Part shown: piece by piece, positions 1-9,704 of the stretch
How the letters are laid out: each line of letters begins with the position of its first letter
Position numbering within the stretch: the first letter of the stretch is position 1
NCBI GenBank assembly: GCA_012845835.1
Contig: JABAKD010000016.1
Location: 23,234,573-23,298,572, forward strand
Length of the DNA: 64,000 nt
Direction of reading: 5' to 3'
Origin: Undaria pinnatifida
Lineage: Eukaryota > Sar > Phaeophyceae > Laminariales > Alariaceae
The notes under the pieces: generated by a model
What the model saw: only the letters and a program-made list of their open reading frames with translations
Told to the model about the DNA's origin: nothing
Database searches by the model: none
Position numbers and translations under genes: made by a program

Positions 1-480
1 GTTTGAGGTGTGGGACGGCCGACCCTCAAACACTTTTTTCTGGTCACGAGGTGACCGTCGGTTTGGGGTGTGGGCAGGACAACATTTAAACACCGACATA
101 TTTTGCGCGGCTCGATCCGGCGATCCGGTGTTTGATCGCGATGGCAGCCGGCGCTCTGCTCTCCTTCCCATCAAGGAGAAGTCGACAAGATCAGATAACC
201 CGTGTCCCTTCTCCAAGAGGCCTAACGGAACAGAGCCTCTGGTAAAACCTTTATTGCCACCTGCCAGGGCCCCGCTCTAGAAGACGCCCACAGGTTCTAC
301 TGACCCTTCTACGTCTATTAACAAGCTAACCCACGTGTTTCAGGCTACGTCTGCCCCAGTGGCACAGGAAGAAGATCCGACCCTGCGCGACGGGCCAGTG
401 GTGACGTCACGGCCTCCAGCATGACCAGCTTGGACCCTATTCCAGTAAATTTACGGAGGAATCGCGCCTCTCGTCAAGCA
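1..480. other. Unassigned GC-rich sequence
   Basis: No gene is recognised here. Positions 1-80 hold a short direct repeat of about 58 bp (GTTTGAGGTGTGGG near 1 and GGTTTGGGGTGTGGG near 59). The rest has short open frames without recognisable motifs. Given what follows, it is probably decayed retroelement or polyprotein sequence, but this is inference. Confidence 0.4.
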
Positions 481-1105
481 GAAACAGCTCAGAGCCCCTG
501 CTCCTTCATGCGCATTTAGAGTAGTTTTCTTGCGATTATGCGCCAAACAGCAAATAGGCCACGACGCGAGAAACCGTGGCTTCGGACTCGCGTCGTTCTG
601 CCGAGGCCTGGTGTTTCTGAGGAGGACACTGCAGGCTCGAACTGGCGAGGAATGTTGTTCCCATTGGGGGGCATTACAGACCCAAATGTCCAACGAGGCT
701 ACAGACGGGTTTGCACCGCCGGTGTTGGACTCTTTTCGCGTGCAGCGAGGGCGGCTTCTTACGATTTTCCGCCAGCGAGTGAGGAGAACCCGAGGCGAGA
801 AACCCCGGGTTCGGACTCGCAGATTGCTCCCGAGGCCTGGTGCTCCCGCAAGGAGACACTACAGGCCCAAAGAGCCGATGACTGGTGTTCCCAGAAGGGA
901 ACATTGAAAACCCACAAATGTTCGACGAGGCGAGCGACGGGTTGGCACTGTCGGTTTGGCTATTTTTCTGGCGCAGTTCGAGTGTATTATCCCGTTTCCC
1001 GCCAACGAGCGAAGGAGATCCGAGCCGAGAAACCAGGGGTTCGCATTCGCGTCGTGCTTCCGAGGCCTGGGGTTCCCGGACGGGGACGTTGCAGACCCAA
1101 ATTTC
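480..1105. repeat. Three diverged 230-bp tandem repeats
   Basis: The anchor CGAGAAACC recurs at 566, 796 and 1026, exactly 230 bp apart. Each anchor is followed by a GGTTCGGACTCGCG-like stretch and then by CCGAGGCCTGG. Further shared blocks are a TTCCC..GGG..CATT segment and GACCCAAAT. Because 230 is not a multiple of three, the three units read in three different frames, so this is a DNA-level tandem array rather than a repeated protein domain in its present form. It abuts the NADAR pseudogene directly, and the last unit runs into the NADAR reading frame. Confidence 0.75.
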
Positions 1106-1671
1106 AACACGATGTTTGACCCTTCTCTCGAATACTCGACAGACAAAGTGATGTTATTCTGGCAGCCCCCATCCTTTTTTCCAACGTGGTCCTCTTCGTC
1201 GTTTGCCGTTGAGGACGTGCCATATTTATGCGCGGAACAGTACATGACGTCCGGAAAGACCAGGATTTTCCAAGACCATCGAGCAGTGGAGCTCATCATG
1301 TCGTCGCCTAGTCCAAGCACACGCAGACGCACCGGTCGAGGCGTGCACAACTTTTACTCTGGTGCTGGCGACAAGGAGAAGCAAAACGCCGTGCTATCTA
1401 TCTGGCACTTGCGACAAATTCACGCAGAATCCAGACATGAAAAAATCACCTTTTGAGCTCTGACAACAAGCTTCTGCCTGAATCCAGCCCTCTGGACCCA
1501 ATGTTGGTCATTGACCTCCGGGAAGATGGTCCCAGGGCCAGCAACCCAACCCAGGGCCAGCAACCCATGCCAGGGGAGAGGAAAACCGTTCTCGGCGACG
1601 CATCTTCTGCCGTTCCCGAATCTATTTGCGACAGTGAATCCAGGGCCCCTGTTTCGTCGGGGGTACTGTGA
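1105..1671 (+). pseudogene. NADAR-domain protein, frameshifted pseudogene
   Basis: NADAR proteins are N-glycosidases that remove ADP-ribose, including from ADP-ribosylated guanine in nucleic acid; YbiA-type members act on riboflavin-pathway intermediates. The reading frame from about 1105 shows LFWQPPSFFPTW, then FAVEDVPYLCAEQYMTSGKTRIF (E and K at the expected positions of the family's E-x-Y/F...K motif), then AVELIM and TGRGVHNF. The typical KF-x-QNP motif follows as DKFTQNPDMK at 1413-1442, but one frame over. The terminal SPxD segment (LLPESSPLD) and a later LGDASSAVPE block are in the third frame at 1453-1671. Two frameshifts (near 1391-1413 and 1440-1453) break the gene. The size fits a single domain of about 170-190 aa. 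A start codon is not assignable. It could instead be part of a larger polyprotein with the preceding repeats. Confidence 0.75.
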
Positions 1672-2100
1672 CGCTGGACGACGTTTCGTTCACTATGAAA
1701 CTTGCGTACATCAGCCGCACAACGCTCAACTCGGAGAGGCACTGGACTTCTCTAAATTTGTTGACTGGCGGCATTGTTCGGGCTCCTAAACGCCCCCGAG
1801 GGGTCTGTAGGAAACAAAGTTCCGCGTATCCTCGGCCACAAGACAAGGAGACCATTGGCAAAGTGGGGACCCTCAATGCACGAGTCCAGCGATAGCTTGA
1901 GTTCGTCACAGCGTTCGATTGCACGCTCGAGTACCGCAAAGGCAGCGGCAATATCATCGTGATTTTTCTGACCCGCTTGCCAGAGCCTTCTACGGAGTGG
2001 GGTTGACATGCACCAACCCTGTTGGAGATAGCGGTATCTACCTCTCACGGACCGGCGAGCTGCGTGCTCCCTCTTCGAAGATACCTGGGGTCGGTTTTGG
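1672..2100. other. Unassigned sequence between NADAR remnant and 36-bp repeat
   Basis: Only short open frames are present. One (1774-1962) is rich in Ser and Arg. No retrotransposon RT or protease motif was seen. Nothing here can be named. Confidence 0.4.
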
Positions 2101-2104
2101 TAGA

Positions 2105-2255
2105 CTTGTGCCCCGCACCGAAAGCACTGCTTGGGGTGGCCTCTTGCCCCGCACTTAACGCACTACCTTGGGTGGACTCGCGCCCCGCACTGAACGCACT
2201 ACCTTGGGTGGACTTGTGCCCCTCGCCGGAATCACTGTCTTGGGTGGGCACTGAA
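2105..2255 (+). repeat. 36-bp minisatellite, four units
   Basis: About four tandem units of 36 bp, recognised by the CCCCGCACT.AACGCACTACCTTGGGTGGACT theme. In one frame they read as a 12-residue repeat (CPALNALPWVDS type). The two central units are nearly identical and the outer two have drifted. The unit length is a multiple of three, so the repeat could once have been coding, but the surrounding frame is interrupted. Confidence 0.7.
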
Positions 2256-2846
2256 CATGCTGCCTTGAGTGGACCCCCTCTCAACTCTACCGATTTTCAC
2301 GATTCTCGCACACACGAGCCACGTATAAGGCTCGACGGCCTTTCTGCTCCTTCGAGGAGGTTCGTCACTCGTGTTTCTGCCTCCGTCGCCACTACCTAAG
2401 GCTGTACCGGCCGCGGGTCGATTCCGCCTGCCGCTGACACCGTTTTCGCTTCAGTTTTTGCCATATCCATCGAGGGCGGCAGGGGCTCTGTAAAAGCCCT
2501 GACTGCAGCGACGCCCATCGCACAGCGAACTCCTCTATCAAGGACGTTTACACAGGAGACGGACTCCGCCGCGACCACCAGTACGACTGTGTCAATCTCT
2601 TCCTAGCTTGGCGCTCCAGCCCCTCCGTCGTCGACCACGCGCCGACGAACAGCGAGAGCAATCGGCAACGCACCACCGCTGTAGAACATGGATTCGGGCC
2701 CGGCTGGGCCCCTCGGCCATCTTCCACACGAGGTTCGCGCGCTATTCGCCTGCCGATTAGAATCGTGAGCAGCACGCCGAGCCGACGTGCCACGCCATGA
2801 TGCGGTACATATCTATCGACCGGCCATCGGTCCTGCCGCCTGACGT
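2256..2846. other. Unassigned sequence upstream of integrase remnant
   Basis: No recognisable domain. If the downstream Ty3/Gypsy element were complete, RT and RNase H should lie here, but I find no such motifs. The element is therefore truncated or its pol has been replaced. Confidence 0.4.
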
Positions 2847-4008
2847 TTGGGCGTGCTACCCCTTGCACAAGCGTCCCTCCCTCTCAAATATCCAGGAGCT
2901 GGCGAGGGTCGACTACATACACCCGACTACGACATCGTCCTACTCGTCAGTAACCCAACACGGCCGCCAACAAGGTCTGACAAACCCAACCCTGTGGGGC
3001 GAGCTGCTTGCTTGCTAAACGACGAGCCTGTTCGCATCTACGCCCCCCTGCTCATGCGCCCTTGGATCATGCAAGCTTGTCACTCGGCGGCCTCTTGTTA
3101 CCTTGGCACCACGCGCACGTTGAGCATGCTGGAGCCATTTCATTGGTGGGTTGGCATGAATTTGTGCACCCTGTGGTGGCTTAACCACTGCTTGAAATGC
3201 CAAGTGCGGAAACCCCACGGCGGACTGTCCGCTGGCCATTCATCTTAATGCCTCTACCGGAAGATCCAGGTGTCGCCGTCAGTGTTGACTACGTCGGCCC
3301 CCTTACGGTCACACCACGAGGCAACACCTACATCCTGCTGTTCGCCGATCGCTTCAGTCGTGGGACCGACATGTTCGCCGTCACTGCCGCTTAGTTCACC
3401 GTGCAGGGCACAGCCAATATCCTGATGAACCAATACATCCCCTTGTGGGGTTGCCCACGCAAAATATTCTCTCGGACAATGGACTGCAGTTCTGCTACAA
3501 GCTTTCGCTAGCTATATATCAGCTGTTGGGCGTGCACAAGCTTGCTACAAGCTCCCATCATCCCAACTGTAACAGGGGCGTTGAGCGGGTAAACCACAAT
3601 ATGGCCCAAATGCTGGCTATGGTCGTTAACGAGCGACAAGACGATTGGGACTTGTATCTGCCTCACGTCGAATTCGCTAACAACAATTCCGTCAGCGCGG
3701 CGACGGGTCTGGCGCCCAACGAGGTCCACATGGGCAGACTCCCACGGCCCCACCTGACCGTTTTCGACCTCACTGGTGTCGTGGGACACCAGGGGCTGGC
3801 CCGCGACCACCTAGCCTATTGCGACCTGGCCACCGACCGGCAGAGGCGTGCGAACGACATTGTCCGCGCACACCACGTCCCCACCGTTTCTCGTGTTAAG
3901 CGCAAAAACTCCGCCCTCACCGACGCGCTGCGTCCAGCACCTAACTTCGATACGGGTGGTTGGGCATGGGTGTACAATTCTGCCTCTAGGAGAACGACTT
4001 GTGAGTAA
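2847..4008 (+). pseudogene. Ty3/Gypsy-type retrotransposon integrase, decayed
   Basis: Integrase inserts retrotransposon cDNA into the host genome. The zinc-binding domain is in the first frame (2847-3248): a His-containing segment around ACHSAASCYLG, in which the usual second His position appears as Tyr, followed by CLKCQ. The catalytic core starts in a second frame with VDYVGPL (first Asp, codon 3287-3289). An in-frame TAG follows at 3392-3394. The core continues in a third frame from 3445 with SDNG (second Asp, 3475-3477) and RGVERVN (Glu, 3583-3585). The last two residues are separated by exactly 35 residues, the classic DD35E spacing. The C-terminal part continues through LAPNEVHMGR to GWAWVYNSAS at about 3980. 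Two frameshifts and one stop make it non-functional. No LTRs were recognised. Confidence 0.85.
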
Positions 4009-4089
4009 GGAGGGCAGGCCAAGGAAGCGGCAGGGCGGGGGGGTGCGGAAACGGTTCTGCACACCTCCCGGCCGGAGAGTAAGGCGGTA

Positions 4090-4460
4090 ACAGGGCCGCG
4101 CAAAGAATGGAAGGGGGGGTGGGGGGGGACGCAACCAGGCCGGGGGGGGGCGCGGCAACCAGGCCGGGTGAAGGAAGGGGGGGAGGGGGCGGCAGCGGAG
4201 TCGAACACGACAACGCGGGGGGGTGGCGTGGCAACGGGGCCACGCGGGGAAATGCGCTGCAACGGGGCCGTACACGACCAGGTGGGGGGCCAGCCTGGCT
4301 ACGAGGCCGTGCACAAAGAAAATTGGGGGGCGAGCGGGTGACAACGGGGCCGCACACGCACATGGAAGGGGGTCCGTCGACTACGGGGCACGAGGGGTGG
4401 GGCGTGAAAGAGGACCATGCACGGAGAGGGGGGGCAGAGTGCAGCAACGGGGCCCCCGAC
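4090..4460. repeat. G-rich degenerate low-complexity repeat
   Basis: Many runs of 5-9 guanines are interspersed with a degenerate GCAACGGGGCC or GCAACCAGGCCGG motif that recurs at irregular 20-60 bp intervals. The complementary strand gives long Pro-rich open frames that are composition artefacts. The G runs could form G-quadruplexes on the plus strand. It separates the Ty3 integrase remnant from the next element. Confidence 0.7.
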
Positions 4461-4699
4461 GAGTTCCAAAAATATGAACGGGATGCGGTCCTTCGGTGAA
4501 GGAGTTAGATGGAGCGCCGGGGGAAGACGGGAAAGACGCAGACGAGAGCGGTCGACTGTTGGTGCACGTGGCAGAACAGAGGCAAGATGTGCTACCAAAG
4601 AAAGCAGGGGACGTGAGGAAGGTGGTGTAGACATTGGGAGGGGGGCTACTCGCACCACATATTGACATAGGGCGCGAGAAAAAATATATAAGGTACAAT

Positions 4700-5900
4700 A
4701 CAAGGGCGACAAGTTCACACCGCTGGAACAGGTAGCGAGGGTGGGTGTGCCGGTGGACGTAGGACATGGAGGTAACCTCGAACGGGAGCTGGCATACGGG
4801 TAACATTCCAGAACCAGAAAGCACGTGGCCGAGGTGTGGGAGAACGCAGTTGAAGACGTCAAGAAGTTTAGAGCGAATGTGATGCCGCTTAGAGTGGCGT
4901 GGAGAGCTCGACGTTATCGGATAAATCCGGTAGGAGTGGTGGAAGAGAAAGGAAAGATAGGCATAGCCCATGATTTGACGTTCAGTGGCAAACCAGTGGC
5001 ACGGGGTGAGAGGAGGTTAAGGAAACAACGTATTGGGACCAGATTCCGGAATGCCACATGGCGGGGTTGATGGGCCAGATTACCGAGAAGGTGCTGGAGC
5101 CGAGGGAAAAAATAGGACAGGATAGAGGATCCTGACACAGAAGATCGACGTGAAGAGTGCCTTTCGGGAGGCGGTAGTGGACCCCGCCGGAGCGGCAACC
5201 TTCGGGTACGTGCTGAGAGGGTTTAGTTTAACGACCGTTGGGTGCAGTTTGGATGGAAGGGGAATCCAGGGTGGTGGGGGTCGATCGCTAGCCCGATTCA
5301 GCAGGCACAGTGGCAGATGCCGAAGGCATTGGTGACGATCCTAGCCGCGGGCACGAAGTCTACAGCACATGTCTCCATTCGGGGCACACGGGAGCAGCGG
5401 TAGAGCCGTTGCCGCAAGGCTGCATGGTCGAGGAGGTAAAGGGGGAAGGGAGGAGGACCCCGCCTGGGTAGTATTCTTCATGAACAATTCAGTATCGGTG
5501 GAGGTGCAAAGGGAGGCCGACGGAGGGAGGAGCCTAGCTCTGTCGCAGGCACAGGGGCCGAGTCACCACGACGGAATCGGGAAGAACGGTGGGGGAGGAG
5601 CCTCTGCTGTCACGGAAGAAGGTGACGGACTGGGCTACCCGGCAGGAAGTGCTGGGCTTTGACCTAGACACGAGAGAAAATTACGATATCCGTGCCGGAG
5701 TGGAAGATCAACGAGCTACGGGAGATGCTCGAGGAATGGCCAGAGGAGAAGATCAAGGCAACAGGACGGGAAGTCCTCGTGCTAGCAGGAAAACTTTACA
5801 TTGTGGCGTACGTGATCAGACCAGGCAGGAATTTCGTGCCGCGGCTTCTGCAACTGAGTGAATCTGAATGGGCTGGAGAACGGGGTGGGGTCGGAGCATG
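4700..5900 (+). pseudogene. Reverse transcriptase of DIRS-like element, decayed
   Basis: RT copies element RNA to DNA. The N-terminal part reads NPVGVVEEKGKIGIAHDLTF near 4920-4985. Motif A follows as KIDVKSAFR (about 5135-5160), then ATFGYVL. Motif B reads FGWKGNPGWWG (about 5245-5280). The catalytic motif C, normally with two Asp, reads FFMNNSVSVEVQ (about 5470-5508), so both Asp appear lost. A conserved thumb-like segment follows: KKVTDWATRQEVLGFDLD, then ELREMLEEWPEEKI, EVLVLAGKLYIVAYVIRPG and FVPRLLQLSE, to 5880. Several frame changes join these pieces. The segment order and wording are those of RTs in recombinase-bearing retroelements rather than LINEs. Confidence 0.8.
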
Positions 5901-6104
5901 AGGAAGGGACAGGAAGAAGATAGAGGCAAGGAGGGCGCTGGATCCGACGGAGGAGTTCATGGCAGACGTGGAGTGAAGAACGTGGTGCCTGACGGCGATC
6001 GTTGGCGGGGATAGCAGAGGAGATAGCGGCGCCGTTCTTCCGGTTAGTAACACGGCCCCACAGACTGACGAGGGTTTCATACGCATCATTCTAATAGGTA
6101 GAGG

Positions 6105-6480
6105 GTTGTGCCCGGAGAAAAGGTTGTATTGGAGGTACAGCCTGACCGAGGTAGAAACTATCAGGAGCAAGAATGGAGGGCGCGTGAACGTTCATCCATC
6201 AATGTTGTGAAGCTGCCGTGGATGGTGATGACGGCGTTCTCGTTGATAGTGATCAAAAGAGATAGGCCGGCGAGGGTGGGAGAGCAAGTGCTGATGGAGG
6301 GTGATAGTACTTTGGAATTTCAGCGGGTAAATACCTGTCAGGGGGGAAAGAGGAAAGTGAGATCGGGACGGTCGATGATGACGTTGGGGACTTTGGAGCA
6401 GATAGGGGCACGGTGATTCCAGGAAAACACGTGCGGGGCCTGGACAACGTGTTAAAGTATGGGATAACAAGGTAGAAATA
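6105..6480 (+). pseudogene. RNase H domain of DIRS-like element, decayed
   Basis: Removes the RNA strand during element reverse transcription. Visible pieces are LYWRYSLTEVE, then NVHPSML, then GEQVLMEGDSTLEFQRVNTC (where functional copies typically carry GD-x-SSA), CQGGKRK, LGTLEQIGA and, in another frame, HVRGLDNVLKYGI. The last resembles the HVxGxDNxLADGxTR box, with its Asp replaced. The segment contains stops and at least one frameshift. It lies between the RT and recombinase remnants on the same strand. Confidence 0.7.
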
Positions 6481-6559
6481 ATATTAAATTCAATCTATGC
6501 TGATTAAAGAAAGCCCCGCCGTCCCGTCCTAGGGCCAGGAACTTAAAATGGAAAAAGCG

Positions 6560-7205
6560 ATATGTTTTCGAAGGTTTTGCACGCCGCTACGCACTTGAAC
6601 GAGTGCAAAGACTACTCGAAGGACGTATGCGCAAAGTATGAAGATGTGGGTGACCTGGAGGATCATGAGAGGGAAAGGAAACTAGTAGGGAAAGGAGATG
6701 GACGAGTGGGAGTTGGTGGATGCGCTGACAGAGTTTATGCCATACTGCTGCGCGGGAAGGAAGAACAAGGAGGCGACAGTGACGGGGAAGTTGACGGCGG
6801 TTAAGGTCTATCACGAGTAGTGGGGGGGGGTTACCACTTCCGCTGCAGCACTTTAGAATCAAGGCAGTGAAGAAAGGAACCAAAAAGGCGCATGCGGAGG
6901 CGGAGAACCAGGCGCGGGTAAGGAGACCGTTGATGTGGGAGAGCATCAGAGTTGTGGAGGAGAGTATCGGCAAGTAAGGGGTAGGGGGGAAGGTCGGGTA
7001 GATCGGACTGACCGTGTCGCATCAACTGCTGTTAAGGGCCTCGGACCTGTTCAATGAGGGAGGGGGGGAGGTGCACGACGTATACTGCTTGAGGAGCGGA
7101 GACGTGGACTTCCTCGAGAAAGGGGTGCAGCTAGGACCGGGAAGCAGGAAGACAGCGGATACCATGGAGATCCGCTTCAAAGAGGGCGAAGGAGACCAGG
7201 GGTGA
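6560..7205 (+). pseudogene. Tyrosine recombinase of DIRS-like element, decayed
   Basis: In DIRS-group elements this enzyme integrates circular cDNA by strand exchange. The readable parts are KLTAVKVYHE, LPLQHFRIKAVKKGTK, AEAENQARVRRPLMWESI, then IGLTVSHQLLLRASDLF (about 7003-7050), which contains what looks like the box I catalytic Arg. VHDVYCLRSGDVDF and ADTMEIRFKEGEGDQG follow. The C-terminal HxxR and Tyr boxes were not found downstream, so the 3' part is lost or unrecognisable. Internal stops are present (for example after VYHE and SIGK). Confidence 0.7.
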
Positions 7206-7433
7206 AGAGGGGTGGTAGCCTTGAGGCCGAGGGGAGCCAGGGGGAGGGTGGAGTTAATGGGTAATTGAGGTTTAATATGGAAAAGCCTCTCTGAGTGCCC
7301 AGAGATTTGATAGGAAGGACAGGAGCGCCTAGTAAACCCCCGGGTCAAGGGACGAGATGGACAGGGGTAGAATGGCGGTAGGTGCAGGCATAGAACGCAG
7401 CATATAAACGGACTTCTGGCTGTTGCGGTTTTT

Positions 7434-7605
7434 TGTCGGAGTAGAGGCAAGATCAGCCGCGTACAATAGCCGGGAGAGGGAACGGGGGAGGAGACGGGCA
7501 GCTGGAGAAATGGGACAAGGTAAAACCCCCAGTTTCCACCTCCCGCCCCTTCGGAGAACGCCATGATATTAATCAACACTCAAATTTTTGTGAAGAGGGG
7601 ACCGA
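7434..7605 (+). repeat. Direct repeat, copy 1 (3' end of DIRS-like element)
   Basis: Matches 8304-8471 in the same orientation. Shared features are TGTCGGAGT-GAGG, a CAG/TCAGCC block, CGGGAG-GGAACG, a C-rich CTCCC block, GCCATGATA and TTTTTGTGAAGA. It lies about 230 bp after the recombinase remnant. Confidence 0.65.
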
Positions 7606-8303
7606 AATGTAAGAATGTGTGAACAGTCATGGGTTTGGCGGAACGGAAACTAAATATCGGAGTAACCGGGTAGTAGAGAGGAAGGGCAATTCCAGTGGAG
7701 GGGAAGAAGAAGAAATAAGAGCATCTCAACAAGAATAGCGTAAAACAGCGGCAACACAGCAGCAGCGAGGATCGAACACGATAATCGGTAGAGGTAGGAG
7801 AAAGTGGGGCCCACGCATCAGTGACAGCAGCAGCAGTAAGGGGAAGATAGACGGCAGGAGCATAGGGGGTAGAGAGGCAGCACCAGGCGCAATCTCCCAC
7901 CCATCCACCCGATTAGGTCACGAGCAGGAGGGCTAAACGCGGGGTTGGAGGGGCTGCGAGACGACGGAGGAAGAGGGTTTTTTCCTTCTTCCGTTGATTG
8001 GTTTTTCTACAACGGGGAAGAGGGGGGTGTACTTGATTTGTGCATGGCTGAAATCGTATGGCCATAAACTTTCGCATCCCTACTACGCCGGGGGGGAGCA
8101 CGTCAGGTTTTCAACAACGAGGCAGGTATTGCTTGTACCAAGCGTGAAGCGCAGTGGTATGTTCGGCAAGTCGCATGAAGGGTGAACTGCATGCTTCCAT
8201 GAACCACTCGTAAGACGGACTTCGGCACCTTGTGCCTCCTTTCTTGCTTATGGATGACAGAGTCAATGGGGTTCGGGGGGAGGGTTCTTATTGTTGAGGT
8301 AAT

Positions 8304-8471
8304 CTGTCGGAGTTGAGGGCAGGTCAGCCTCTTACCATAGGCGGGAGGAGGAACGAAGGAGGGAGGGGGGCAGGGGAAACGGGACGAGGGATAGCTGTCA
8401 ATCGCTACCTCCCTCCCCCGCGGACGATGCCATGATAATGAACACGGATTTTTTCGTGAAGATAAGACCAA
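8304..8471 (+). repeat. Direct repeat, copy 2 (3' end of DIRS-like element)
   Basis: Second copy of the repeat at 7434-7605, offset by 870 bp. The intervening 700 bp (7606-8303) contain no recognisable gene and would correspond to the A2 segment of a split-direct-repeat element. Confidence 0.65.
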
Positions 8472-8574
8472 TCCAGCATACCACAACGTTCATACCTGGT
8501 AGTAAATAGGAAAACATGTAAGGTCATTAACAAAAGATAGACGGTGAGTCTGTACAGCATAACCCAGTTATTTG

Positions 8575-8868
8575 GCTTATCTCTCAGGTTATCCTCGAGC
8601 CTGGTATTACGGGTAAGTTTCGTGAGTTCGAGTCACCCGGATTGAAACCTCGAACAAACTCCCTAGGACTTTTCTTGTGCATAAATTGACTTGCGGAAAG
8701 CGCGACGGCACGAGTTGGCAACGCTCAATGAAATATCGACCAGTATTGGGATTGGTGCACCCTATGAACAAAACGATTTGCAGGAAAGAACCGGGGGGAA
8801 GAAGAGACGACACCTGTGACCACGCTAGTCCAGGAGCTGGAAACTGCAAAGTAGAAAGTTGGAAAAAA
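8575..8868 (+). repeat. SINE family A, copy 1
   Basis: Carries the head (CAGGTTATCCTCGAGCCTGG), a B-box-like GAGTTCGAGTCACCC, the ACTTTTCTTGTGCATAAATTGACTTGCGGAAAGCGCGA body, and the tail (CACCTGTGACCACG...CCAGGAGCTGGAAA). Its A-box region is degraded. Confidence 0.75.
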
Positions 8869-9070
8869 TGCAGTTGCTGGCTGTCTATTGTGCTTTGTTT
8901 TTCATTTTGGTCGTGCCATCTTATTTCCCTCTTCCTTTGCATGCTTGTTTTCGTTTGTTTAGTACCTTGTATTCTTTTTTAGTATTCGTCTCTTCTTTAT
9001 CGTTTTACCGCTAAAATGCCTCCGCTGGGCTGGGTTTCATATCCATATTTTTTCGCGCGTGCTCATTGCG
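8869..9070 (+). repeat. Pyrimidine-rich LINE 3'-UTR-like fragment
   Basis: A T/C-rich tract followed by TGCTCATTGCGGTTG resembles 41,820-42,030 (CTCATTGCGGTTGGCATTGC) and the reverse complement near 49,380-49,410. Probably a decayed copy of the pyrimidine-tract-bearing UTR of family B. Confidence 0.4.
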
Positions 9071-9704
9071 GTTGAAAATGTTGTGTGTGGCGTGTTGTCA
9101 CCGTTATTTCTATCCAATAACATCAGCACAGCCAATATACATTAACACAGACTCTGTGAGACAAAAAACTAAAAACAATCGCATGCATGGCCAAATGACC
9201 TTTGTTTGCAATGTGCAAAATAAAATTGTGTCTCTGCATCGCATCGCAGTTTAGAACTCGTCTCGGTTTGAGGAATCACGGCAAAGCACTAGCTTGGTGG
9301 AAAGATCCGTTGATTGTGAAGAACGCATTACACACACCACATTATTACACGTCACAAACTCTCCGTATTTTGTGTTTCGATAACCCAGACGTTGGAACCG
9401 ACGGTCTTCGCAGATTTGTCTGCTTGCACCCACCTTTCACTATCACCTCCATCCATCCCTACCTTAGGTCCGCGGTTAGTGAGCAGGTTGTCCTTCCCCT
9501 TACATACTACGGTACGCACCTTACTTTTATCGCGAGCATGTGCGTTTGTTTGCCCCTGGCGAAATGGCGTCGAATAGCTCGTAACCACGTAATTTTTTGT
9601 CTTTTTTATAATTAAGTGCGAGCGATCGTCAGTTGGTTGCTCTAGAAAGCTAGAGAATGAAATCTCCGTAGCGATTTGATTTTCTTTTTTTTCGCACACT
9701 TTCA
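9071..9704. other. Unassigned intergenic sequence
   Basis: Unique-looking DNA. The longest open frame (9202-9615, 137 codons) shows no recognisable domain, and an overlapping frame on the other strand is of similar length. I do not call a gene. Confidence 0.4.

Larger units (their letters stand above)
4690..8480 (+). mobile_element. Tyrosine-recombinase (DIRS/PAT/Ngaro-like) retrotransposon remnant
   Basis: Domain order along the plus strand is reverse transcriptase (4690-5900), RNase H (6100-6480) and tyrosine recombinase (6560-7205), an order known from DIRS-group retrotransposons. A direct repeat of about 170 bp then occurs twice, at 7434-7605 and 8304-8471, with about 700 bp between the copies. 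This is reminiscent of the split direct repeats (B1-A2-B2) of PAT/Ngaro elements. I could not find the matching left repeat (A1), and the left end is replaced by G-rich DNA and Ty3 sequence. All three domains carry frameshifts and stops. The composition is GC-rich compared with the following 50 kb. Confidence 0.6.

Noticed and set aside
3811-4447. Long Pro/Arg-rich open frames on the minus strand
   Set aside because: They come from the G-rich low-complexity DNA and overlap the integrase remnant; no domains.
5150-5335. Separate small gene in the RT region
   Set aside because: The residues belong to RT motif A (KIDVKSAFR) in one frame and motif B in another, so it is a fragment of the decayed RT.
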